Shown here piece by piece: positions 57,496-64,000 of a stretch of 64,000 nt of DNA (the first letter of the stretch is position 1; every line of letters begins with the position of its first letter). This stretch comes from Streptomyces lasiicapitis (GTDB lineage Bacteria > Actinomycetota > Actinomycetes > Streptomycetales > Streptomycetaceae). Made by a program: the position numbers and the translations under genes. Where the stretch lies: NCBI RefSeq assembly GCF_014646335.1, contig NZ_BMNG01000008.1:326833-390832 (forward strand), written 5' to 3'. The notes beneath the pieces are model-generated. The model did not search any database. It was not told the origin of the DNA and was given only the letters and a program-made list of their open reading frames with translations.

Positions 57496-59643
57496 CTATG
57501 GCGTGACGATCGGGAACTTCGGGTCGGGAAGGGTCAGCGTCCCGAAGACGGCGTCCGTCGCCTCCTGGGCGTGCGCGCCCTCCAAGGTGATCTTCTTGTC
57601 GCGTACCGCCTGGTTGAAGTTCTTCTTGTACCCGGGGGTCTCGGCCAGACCGTCGAGGGCCCGGCGGCTCAGCCTGATGGTGGCCTGCGGTGTGGTGACG
57701 AAGCGGTCGCCGCCCGGCACGAAGACGAGGACGCCGTTGCGGAGCGTCGTGGTGCACTTCTCGCCGGTCTCGGCGCCGGTGGCGGCGTCGGTGAAGACCC
57801 AGTCGAGCGCGATCGGGGCGGTGTGCTGCTCGGCGGCCTTCGGCCCGTCCACGCTGCGGGCGAGCGCGGAGAAGTACTGCTCCAGGGTCGTGCTGCGGAT
57901 CAGGTCGGCGGAGGACTGGCTGGTGATCAGCGGCTGCGGGCCGTTCACCACCTCCTGGGCGCCGGTGAGGTAGGCGTTGCGCCAGGTGCCGTTCTCGCTG
58001 CCGTAGCCGAGCTGGGTGAGGACCTTGGCCTGGAGCTGCTTGGCCCGGGTGACCTGCGGTTCGGGGAGCGGGCTTCCGCCTTCGGCGGCGGCCGCGAAGA
58101 TGACGCGGTCGAGCAGTTCGGCGGCCCAGCGGAAGCCGTCCGAGGTGTCGGTGTCGTACGCCCGCTGCGCCCTGTCGACGACCGCCTCGGCGCCGCCCAT
58201 CGCCTCCACGTAGCCCGCGCCGGCCTTCGTGGGCGGCAACTGCCACAGATGGGCCGGGTTGCCGTCGTACCAGCCCATGTACCGCTGGTAGACCGCCTTG
58301 AGGTTGTGGCTCATCGAGCCGTAGTAACCCTGGTCGTACCACTGGTCGTTCAGCCCGGCGGGGAGGGTCCGGAGCTGCTCGGCGATCTCGCTGCCGGTGA
58401 ACCCGGCGTTGATCATCCGCAGGGCCTGGTCGTTGAGGTAGCCGTACATGTCGCGCTGCTTGCCGAGGAACTCAAGAATGCGCTGATTACTGGGCTCGCC
58501 TTGCCTCTCTCCGCTCTCCTCGCTCCACTTCGGCCAGTGGTGGGAGGCGAAGAGGACGTCGGTGTCCTTGCCGAAGGTCTGGATCGCCTCGGTGAGGTAC
58601 TTGGACCAGGAGTGCGCGTCCCGCACCTGCGCGCCGCGCAGGCTGAGGATGTTGTGCATGGTGTGGGTGGCGTTCTCGGCGATGCAGAGCGTTCTGGCGT
58701 CGGGGAAGTAGATGTTCATCTCGGCCGGGGCCTCGGTGCCGGGCGTGAGCTGGAAGACCAACTGGACGCCGCCCAGCTTGAGTTGATACAGCTCCGGCCG
58801 CCAAGGGATGACGTACGAACTCTGCCAGTCCGCCTCCCCGACCGGCTGGTGCTCCGGGCCACCGATGTAGATGCTCGGCGGGATGAGGGTCACTTCGCCC
58901 GTGGAGACGGTCATCCCGAGCCCCGAACCGACCTGCCCCTGCGGCCCCTTGTCGAGCTGCGCCGCGTACATGTACTGGGCGCGGCGGGCCATGGCCGGCC
59001 CCGCGTAGACGTTCTCGCTGATGGCGTGCTCGAGGAACCCGTCCGGCGCGACGACGGGGACGCCTGGCGTCTCCGGGTCACCCAACTCATGGAAGATGCC
59101 ACGGGCGCCGCCGAAGTGGTCGACGTGACAGTGGGTGTAGACGAGCCCAGTGACGGGCCGCATCTCCTTGGTGAGCTCGGTCTTGTCCCGGAACAGCTTC
59201 AGCGCGGCCTGCGCGGTCTCGTAACAGGCAAGCGGATCGATGATGACCAGGCCCTGGTCGTACTCGACGATCGTCATGTTGGACAGGTCGTAGCCGCGGA
59301 CCTGGTAGACGCGGTACTCGCGGCAGGACGTGACCTGGAACAGCCCGGCGATGGCGGTGAGTTCGCCCTGCCGGTGAAGACTCCCGTTGACGGACGGCAT
59401 CTCCGCACGCGTCTCCGGGGCGAGGAACTCGTACGCGGTGAAGTCCCAGACCACCTTCTCCGGGTCGTGACGGGACACGACGACGGGCACGTCGGGCGGC
59501 GCGATCAGGAACCGACTGGCATCGGCGAAGTCCTTGCCCCCCTTCTCGTCCGCGATGCCGGTCGCCTCGGCAACCTTCCGATTCGCCTCGGCGACGGCGG
59601 CCGAGGGCTCGATGGGCTCGACGTACTCAGACTTTTCGGGCAT
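57496..59643 (-). CDS. alkyl sulfatase (BDS1/SdsA-type metallo-beta-lactamase)
   Basis: 715 residues from ATG 59643. Seen: D-L-S-N-M-T-I-V-E-Y-D and the binuclear zinc motif T-H-C-H-V-D-H-F-G-G-A-R at about residues 165-176, a later S-E-N-V-Y-A-G-P-A-M-A-R-R block, the dimerisation helices (about 430-560) and a C-terminal SCP2-like domain (about 585-710), as in SdsA1. It hydrolyses primary or secondary alkyl sulfates to alcohol and sulfate. A clear secretion signal is not seen, unlike Pseudomonas SdsA1, so it is probably cytoplasmic here. Monocistronic. Confidence 0.9.
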   Translation of the reverse strand: MPEKSEYVEPIEPSAAVAEANRKVAEATGIADEKGGKDFADASRFLIAPPDVPVVVSRHDPEKVVWDFTAYEFLAPETRAEMPSVNGSLHRQGELTAIAGLFQVTSCREYRVYQVRGYDLSNMTIVEYDQGLVIIDPLACYETAQAALKLFRDKTELTKEMRPVTGLVYTHCHVDHFGGARGIFHELGDPETPGVPVVAPDGFLEHAISENVYAGPAMARRAQYMYAAQLDKGPQGQVGSGLGMTVSTGEVTLIPPSIYIGGPEHQPVGEADWQSSYVIPWRPELYQLKLGGVQLVFQLTPGTEAPAEMNIYFPDARTLCIAENATHTMHNILSLRGAQVRDAHSWSKYLTEAIQTFGKDTDVLFASHHWPKWSEESGERQGEPSNQRILEFLGKQRDMYGYLNDQALRMINAGFTGSEIAEQLRTLPAGLNDQWYDQGYYGSMSHNLKAVYQRYMGWYDGNPAHLWQLPPTKAGAGYVEAMGGAEAVVDRAQRAYDTDTSDGFRWAAELLDRVIFAAAAEGGSPLPEPQVTRAKQLQAKVLTQLGYGSENGTWRNAYLTGAQEVVNGPQPLITSQSSADLIRSTTLEQYFSALARSVDGPKAAEQHTAPIALDWVFTDAATGAETGEKCTTTLRNGVLVFVPGGDRFVTTPQATIRLSRRALDGLAETPGYKKNFNQAVRDKKITLEGAHAQEATDAVFGTLTLPDPKFPIVTP

Positions 59644-59838
59644 GACGAAACTCGCCTCCACATAGGTGTGCGGAAACCGTTGGGTAGCGGTTGTGACGCT
59701 ATGTGTGGGGGTGGTTACGGGCAAGGGAGTGATCTGGCCAGGGGGGCGGATGTTGGTGGGCGGGCCGATGGGGGCTGGTGTTTCACCGGGTCGGGAGCCG
59801 CCTACTGTGCTTGCGCGCCTCTGGCGGGGTCATTCGTC

Positions 59839-60042
59839 GTGCGGGGCCAGTTCTGGGTAGGTGGACTCCCAGACGTCGCGGACATCCCGACTGACAGCAG
59901 CTCATGCGCCGTCGTCGGGGTCATCACCCAGGTCCTGCTGTTCGTCCTCGGCATCCTCTCCACCCTCACCGCGGTGCGCATGACGAACGCCCTCAACCGC
60001 AAGGCGGAGGCAGCTCGCAAGGAAGTGCTCGGCGACCTGTGA
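59839..60042 (+). CDS. putative small single-helix membrane protein
   Basis: 67 residues from a possible GTG at 59839; start uncertain. One membrane helix (V-I-T-Q-V-L-L-F-V-L-G-I-L) followed by a charged, helical tail N-R-K-A-E-A-A-R-K-E-V-L. Third-position GC is high only in this part of the long open frame, which supports coding for the last 45 codons. No family is recognised. The rest of 59644-59838 is GT-rich non-coding sequence next to the sulfatase promoter. Confidence 0.4.
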   Translation: MRGQFWVGGLPDVADIPTDSSSCAVVGVITQVLLFVLGILSTLTAVRMTNALNRKAEAARKEVLGDL

Positions 60043-60217
60043 CGGCGGAAGTCTTCCGTGGCCGGCATCCGTAATGGTCGCCCCTGCCGCCGCCTCCTCG
60101 CGACGCCCTACGCGTGACCGAATGCCGTTACGCAACGTGACGCGGCATTGACGCGTCGCCCTACCGCAACGAAGGTGCGTGCAACAGCGTGGAATCCGCT
60201 CGGTAGAGGAGATCGCG

Positions 60218-60490
60218 ATGGCCCTACGGTTTCTCGGCATCATCCCCAACACCCCGACCGACGAGTCCCCCACCATCTGGCTCGACGAGGAGTCGGGGGA
60301 CCTTCTGATCCAGTCGTACAAGGCGACGGAGGAAGAGGTCCGCGCGTGCCAGGAGATCGGTTCCATTCCCGGCCACTCCACCGATGTGCCGGATCACGAG
60401 ACGATCATTAGGCTGCCCGCAGTCATGCTGCAGTACATGCCCCGCCCTGAGCGCAGCGGAGAGGAAGCAAGTGCAGCCACCAGCGCGTAG
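60218..60490 (+). CDS. small conserved protein of unknown function
   Basis: 90 residues from ATG 60218, with gaggag 6 bases upstream. Acidic, no membrane segment. Seen: M-A-L-R-F-L-G-I-I-P-N-T-P, S-P-T-I-W-L-D-E-E-S-G-D-L-L-I-Q-S, then E-T-I-I-R-L-P. Such small proteins are often found just upstream of DUF6879 and XRE/DUF5753 genes in Streptomyces, as here. The 3' end overlaps the DUF6879 gene by 20 bases. Confidence 0.7.
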   Translation: MALRFLGIIPNTPTDESPTIWLDEESGDLLIQSYKATEEEVRACQEIGSIPGHSTDVPDHETIIRLPAVMLQYMPRPERSGEEASAATSA

Positions 60491-60989
60491 TGCCCTGGCG
60501 CAAGCCCAACGATCGGCCGTGCACCTTGAGTTGCGTGACAGCTACATGCTGGATGATCCCGCGTTCCTGGCCTGGCAGGACGGGCAGCGGCCCGACCCGG
60601 CGGACAGGTCCTCGTGGTGGGGAGGCTGGCACGACGCCGTCAGCCAGGCCACTGCCCGGGGCGTCGTGGTCCGACGCGTCCGCATCGTGTCGGAGCCGCT
60701 CAGCGACTACGTCCGTTACGAGTACGACACGACGTTCACCAACATCGCCGCGGGCGAACAGGTCCGCTGGCTGCCCCGTCGGCAGGCGAAAGACCTCCTG
60801 GTCCCCGGCACCGACCTGTGGGTCTTCGACGAGGAGACGGTGCTCTTCCACCACTTCACCGGGGATGGCCAACTCGCCGAGGACGGACGCGAGTACGTCT
60901 CCGATCCAGCCCTCGCCAAGCATTGCGCCGACGCGGTCGAGACCATCTGGCAACGCGCCGTCCCGCACGACGAGTACCGGCCCGCCTGA
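60471..60989 (+). CDS. DUF6879-family protein
   Basis: 172 residues from GTG 60471, behind gagagg. Seen: A-V-H-L-E-L-R-D-S-Y, W-W-G-G-W-H-D-A, V-R-R-V-R-I-V-S-E-P-L-S-D-Y-V-R-Y-E-Y and Q-V-R-W-L-P-R, the signature of this actinobacterial family, followed by L-W-V-F-D-E-E-T-V-L-F-H-H-F. Function unknown. It is nearly always next to an XRE regulator; here it is followed after 12 bases by one. Confidence 0.82.
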   Translation: MQPPARSALAQAQRSAVHLELRDSYMLDDPAFLAWQDGQRPDPADRSSWWGGWHDAVSQATARGVVVRRVRIVSEPLSDYVRYEYDTTFTNIAAGEQVRWLPRRQAKDLLVPGTDLWVFDEETVLFHHFTGDGQLAEDGREYVSDPALAKHCADAVETIWQRAVPHDEYRPA

Positions 60990-61001
60990 CCGCACACGTT
61001 C

Positions 61002-61850
61002 ATGACGCCATCCGCATCGTCCAACGCGGAGCGGGCCCGGAAGGACCTCGCCGACCGCCTCGGCGAGATCCGCCTGGACGCCGGGCTGAAGGGAAGCCAG
61101 CTCGCCCGGCGGCTCGGCTGGTACCCGTCCAAGGTGTCCCGCATCCAGAACGCGACCACGTCACCCTCCGCCGACGACATCCGCGCCTGGTGCACGGCCT
61201 GCGACGCCGAGGACCAGGCCGCGGAACTCGTCCAGAAACTCCGCGCCATCGAGGGCATGTTCGTCGAGTGGCGACGCATGGAGCGCGACGGTCTGCGCCG
61301 CGCCCAGGAGTCCGTACGACCGCTCTTCGAACGCACGACCCGCTTCCGGGCCTACTCCTCATGGTTCGTGCCCGGTCTCATCCAGAGCCGCGCCTACACG
61401 GAAACCGTGCTGCGGGCCGTGCAACGCCGCCGCGTCACGGTGGACGACGTGGACGCGGCGGTCGCTTCGCGGATGGAGCGTCAGCAGATCCTGCACGAGG
61501 GCGGCCGCACCTTCGCGTTCCTCATCGAGGAGTCCGTACTGCGATCCGGCATGGGTGGACGGGAGGTCATGGCCGGCCAGTTGGGGCAACTGATCACCGT
61601 GGGCTCGCTGCCCCACGTCAGCCTCGGCATCGTCCCCATGGCCGCCGACCGGACCCGCATGCCCGTCGAGGGCTTCTGGATCTACGACTCGGCGCAGGTC
61701 GCCGTCGAGCTGGTGTCTGGCTACCTGACCCTGACGCAACACCACGAAGTCACGATGTACGCCGAGACGTTCGCCGAGATGGCCGAGCTCGCCGTCTACG
61801 GCGCCGAGGCCCGGAGCGTGATCGCGCTCGCACTGCGCGCCCTCGGGTGA
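61002..61850 (+). CDS. XRE-family regulator with DUF5753 domain
   Basis: 282 residues. Helix-turn-helix at about 14-68 (L-K-G-S-Q-L-A-R-R-L-G-W-Y-P-S-K-V-S-R-I-Q), then DUF5753 with W-F-V-P-G-L-I-Q-S-R-A-Y-T-E and V-S-L-G-I-V-P-M. It differs from the other two XRE genes in the window in having a DUF6879 partner upstream instead of DUF397 downstream. Intact. Confidence 0.88.
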   Translation: MTPSASSNAERARKDLADRLGEIRLDAGLKGSQLARRLGWYPSKVSRIQNATTSPSADDIRAWCTACDAEDQAAELVQKLRAIEGMFVEWRRMERDGLRRAQESVRPLFERTTRFRAYSSWFVPGLIQSRAYTETVLRAVQRRRVTVDDVDAAVASRMERQQILHEGGRTFAFLIEESVLRSGMGGREVMAGQLGQLITVGSLPHVSLGIVPMAADRTRMPVEGFWIYDSAQVAVELVSGYLTLTQHHEVTMYAETFAEMAELAVYGAEARSVIALALRALG

Positions 61851-61963
61851 ATCACCGCAGAATCTCGTAGAACATTCTGGAGCGCCTCGGCTCCCCGTCC
61901 GTACGGTCCGTGACAGGACCACACGAAGCGGGGCGGACCTCACCCTCCGGCGGAGGCATTCGA

Positions 61964-62431
61964 ATGACGACAACCGCGGAACAGCGACGGATCACCACTT
62001 GGCTCGCGCGTACGCATCCCCTGCCGGAACAGGCTCACGCCGAGTGGGCCTTCCGCGGCGTGGCCCTGCTCCCGCTCGGCCGCCGCTTCGACGCGATCCG
62101 CGTCCCGACCGAACGCGTCCACGCCGCGGTCGGCAGCTCCGCCCCGGACGTGGTGGCCGCGACCCTCGCGGAGTGGCTTGACGGCCCCGTCATCCGCGAC
62201 ACACGCCACAGCAACGGCGCGTACTACGTGCTCGTGCGCCCTGGCGCGCAGTGGGACGGCGCGGAGGAATACCTCGGCAAGGACACCTACCTCGGCGTGC
62301 CCCGCATCGGTGACGTCACGATGCTCGCGGCCTGGGTGGTCCGGCCCCAGCACCCCGGCAACGTATGCGACGTCGCGCATCTGCGCGCGCTCCTCGCGAC
62401 CGCCGAGCCCCTGAAGGCGATCGACCCGTGA
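61964..62431 (+). CDS. conserved protein of unknown function
   Basis: 155 residues from ATG 61964, with ggagg 7 bases upstream. No signal or membrane segment. Seen: H-A-E-W-A-F-R-G-V-A-L-L-P-L-G-R-R-F-D-A-I-R-V-P near residue 25, Y-Y-V-L-V-R-P and L-G-V-P-R-I-G-D. The first block resembles the strand of DNA primase/polymerase-like bifunctional domains in Streptomyces, but the catalytic acids are not apparent, so I leave it unassigned. It overlaps the next gene (GTGA). Confidence 0.65.
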   Translation: MTTTAEQRRITTWLARTHPLPEQAHAEWAFRGVALLPLGRRFDAIRVPTERVHAAVGSSAPDVVAATLAEWLDGPVIRDTRHSNGAYYVLVRPGAQWDGAEEYLGKDTYLGVPRIGDVTMLAAWVVRPQHPGNVCDVAHLRALLATAEPLKAIDP

Positions 62432-62622
62432 ACGCCCCGTCCGACCTCGACGCCCAAGCGACGAAGCTCTACGCGGCCTACACGGAGCACCTGCGCCGTT
62501 GCCCCGGAAGCCACATCCGGGCGGACTGCCTCGAAGGCATGCGCCTGCGCAAGGCGTGGACGGCGGCGCAGTGGGCGTCCCTGAAAGCGGCCCGGCGCGC
62601 AGACGAAGAGCCGTCGCAGTGA
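62428..62622 (+). CDS. small conserved protein
   Basis: 64 residues from GTG 62428. Helical, with two cysteines (R-R-C-P-G-S-H-I-R-A-D-C). No family is recognised. The overlap and shared terminator mark it as the last gene of the 60.2-62.6 kb group. Confidence 0.62.
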   Translation: MNAPSDLDAQATKLYAAYTEHLRRCPGSHIRADCLEGMRLRKAWTAAQWASLKAARRADEEPSQ

Positions 62623-62674
62623 TGGGGCACTGAGCGACGGCGTCCCCCTCCGCCACCGGCTCCCGGCACGCACA

Positions 62675-62705
62675 AGGGCCCGCGACCAACCCGGTCGCGG
62701 GCCCT
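62675..62705 (+). terminator. 13-bp hairpin terminator
   Basis: AGGGCCCGCGACC (62675-62687) and GGTCGCGGGCCCT (62693-62705) pair perfectly around AACCC, 52 bases after the last gene of the group. Confidence 0.82.
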
Positions 62706-63087
62706 CGCCCAAGCGCACCCCGTACATGCCGTACAGATGCTGTCCGTGCCCCCGGGGCGGGACGGACTGGATCTGTACGTGCTGGAGAGCGGGAGTTGGT
62801 CGTGTCGGCGACGATTGAGGCGTTTGGAAACTGATCAGTGCTTCACCTGAGACCTACCCGCCACGCGCGTGGGCGCACAGCGAGGCATCAGCCTGGGAAA
62901 CTGAGATGATCTACGTCTCGCTGCTCAGCTGACCTGAACGGCAGCGCTGTCGGTGTCTGACCGCTCGCCGAGCTGGTACCCAGCGTTCCCCTTCGTTCCC
63001 TGCACGATCTGGCATGGGAGTGGCACGTGTACTTCCTCCAGGCCACAGAGCCAATGTCGTTAGCATTCTCCACACTGAGGGGGAGAC
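62706..63087. other. intergenic region without recognised gene
   Basis: About 380 bases with lower GC than the rest of the window and stops in all frames. A ggggga box at 63079-63084 belongs to the following broken gene, and TAGCAT at 63061-63066 could be its -10. I see no RNA gene. Confidence 0.5.
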
Positions 63088-63416
63088 ATGGCACTGGGGC
63101 GTAGGGGCGCACGGCGCATCGTCATCGACGGCACGGGCCTACCGCTGGCGGCTGCGAGGCAGGCCGACCTACTTCCTGGGCCTGGTCTGGACACCATGCA
63201 CGTTCGCGGTCGAGCATGCGGACGCCCCGGGGCAACGCTCGTGGTCACGACTAGCCAGCCACACTCGAGCAACTGGATCGGACGCAAGCGAAGCCGGTTC
63301 TGCCATCCGACGTTGCCCAAGCCGTCGAGCGGGCCCTGAGCGAAGGCTGGACCTCGACAGCTTCAGGCCCTCCCCTCCACCTCGACCTTTCAGTCGGCTT
63401 CCTGCCCTCACCTTGA
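63088..63416 (+). pseudogene. small hypothetical gene broken by three frameshifts
   Basis: An ATG at 63088 with a perfect ggggga box starts M-A-L-G-R-R-G-A-R-R-I-V-I-D-G-T. The coding signal then moves to another frame (A-Y-R-W-R-L-R-G-R-P-T-Y-F from 63138), back to the first (T-L-V-V-T-T-S-Q-P-H from about 63237), and to a third (K-P-V-L-P-S-D-V-A-Q-A-V-E-R-A-L from about 63290) ending at TGA 63414-63416. Joined, it gives about 109 residues matching a small Streptomyces family known to me only as hypothetical. Indels: one extra G in 63135-63137, one missing base in the C/G run near 63225-63232, one missing near 63291. All are in or beside G/C runs, so assembly error is possible. Confidence 0.75.
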
Positions 63417-63898
63417 GCGGAGCAGAGCGTGCAACCGTTTTAGGACTTCGATCTGGCGCTGGCGCAGGCGCTGGCACCGTCGCACCGCGTTGCGCTGACC
63501 AGACAAGGGGGCCTGTCTCCGCTGTCGTCGCCACCATTGATGTCAGCTGTGGATGCCACGGGCCAAGGAGCTAGAGCCCTGGATCAGAAACGCGGAGGCG
63601 ACGTTGCAGGTAGGCGGACATCGGGCTGTGGGCCAGGTTGCCGAGGGAGTGTGTAGCACGGGGGTCACCGGTTGCCGCGCTGATCACTAACGAAGCAGGC
63701 CAAACGGCAGCATGAAGCGTGCACAGGGGTGAGAGGAAGGGGCGGCTTCACTATGAAGAGTGACTCAAGTCACATATTCCCGTCGACAGTGAGGCCTCAT
63801 GCTCTTATTCTCGTTCCTACGGAAGCGGGTGTCCGTGCAGGAGCGAGGTATGCCTGCAGGGCAAGCGTGTCGCTGGCGCGGATGCCAAGGAGGCTGTA
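63417..63898. other. intergenic region without recognised gene
   Basis: About 480 bases, GC clearly lower than elsewhere. A frame starting F-D-L-A-L-A-Q-A-L-A-P-S near 63448 is open for some 65 codons but lacks a start with a ribosome binding site; it may be a gene remnant. An inverted repeat GTGACT-ca-AGTCAC is at 63760-63773. Confidence 0.4.
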
Positions 63899-64000
63899 GT
63901 GACAGGACTGCCGGACTTCGCTTGGCCGCCGGTGGTGGAAGTGGCTTGTGGCGTAAAATTTCGCAAGACCCCTGAGCTAAACGGAATTCGCCTTGCCCCG
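63899..64000 (+). CDS. TIGR04255-type family protein, N-terminus only
   Basis: The frame runs off the right edge; 34 codons are visible. GTG 63899 has AAGGAGG at 5 bases, an excellent start. The protein begins V-T-G-L-P-D-F-A-W-P-P-V-V-E-V-A-C-G-V-K-F followed by P-E-L-N-G-I-R-L. The P-P-V-V-E-V-x-x-G-V-x-F signature at the very N-terminus is that of the sporadic TIGR04255 family, whose function is unknown and which is scattered in accessory parts of genomes. Its less biased codon use (GTA AAA, CTA AAC) differs from the window's core genes. Confidence 0.65.
   Translation, partial: MTGLPDFAWPPVVEVACGVKFRKTPELNGIRLAP

Noticed and set aside
57085..59838. long + strand frame opposite the alkyl sulfatase
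   Set aside because: Shadow of the sulfatase gene; only the last part (from about 59839) has coding character of its own.

Overview
The window reads as a chromosomal segment of a Streptomyces species. The evidence is very high GC with strong third-position GC bias, frequent GTG starts with 4-base GTGA/ATGA gene overlaps, a chaplin gene, several XRE/DUF5753 regulators with DUF397 partners, a fused F420-biosynthesis gene (fbiC), and only two leucine TTA codons that I found in intact genes. About 52 intact genes, two clearly broken genes and one gene cut by the right edge can be supported. I see no rRNA, tRNA, CRISPR array, insertion sequence or replication origin.

Layout. 0-3.4 kb: an amidohydrolase (D-aminoacylase type) and an aldehyde dehydrogenase, translationally coupled. 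3.4-9.8 kb: an NADP/F420-reductase-like protein, an Rpn-like PD-(D/E)XK protein, an MFS exporter whose normal start is cut off by an in-frame stop, a divergent ArsR-type repressor/DHA2 exporter pair with three repeated operator-like sites, and a secreted PHP-domain metallohydrolase. 10-16.8 kb: fbiC, then two secreted seven-repeat FG-GAP proteins flanking a cupin-VOC pair. 16.9-26.7 kb: two paralogous STAND-like NTPases with C-terminal TPRs, with a DUF397/XRE pair and a zinc-ribbon winged-helix protein (TTA codon) between them, then a secreted ricin-lectin protein. 26.7-35.8 kb: a metabolic and regulatory stretch containing a catalytically degenerate ADP-ribosylglycohydrolase, a GlxA/DJ-1 pair, a sodium:solute symporter, and a divergent SDR/unknown pair around a TetR-type palindrome. 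35.8-38.3 kb: DUF397, an XRE regulator broken by an amber codon, and a GPP34 protein. 38.5-43.2 kb: a D,D-carboxypeptidase with a very long repetitive cytoplasmic extension, and a polytopic membrane protein.

43.3-51.3 kb carries what looks like the Streptomyces counterpart of the mycobacterial GlnH-GlnX-PknG amino-acid sensing system: a PknG-like kinase with TPRs, a four-helix membrane sensor and a solute-binding lipoprotein, overlapping by 4 bases each. A MerR regulator and a class A PBP with altered transpeptidase motifs precede it. 51.4-59.7 kb: GntR/DUF1648 pair, a CelD-like acetyltransferase, a secreted trypsin-like protease with C-terminal propeller-like repeats, a short chaplin, small proteins and an alkyl sulfatase. 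59.8-62.7 kb: a run of small proteins including DUF6879 and another XRE/DUF5753 regulator. The last 1.3 kb is less GC-rich and mostly non-coding. It holds a gene with three frameshifts and, at the very end, the start of a TIGR04255-type gene.

The most interesting points are the PknG/GlnX/GlnH operon with a TTA codon, the duplicated STAND-TPR proteins around developmental-type regulators, the pseudo-ADP-ribosylglycohydrolase, the repeated V-D-Q-A-T-A-V-F-K motif in the carboxypeptidase tail, and three genes or gene ends where a stop codon sits where a C-to-T change would explain it.
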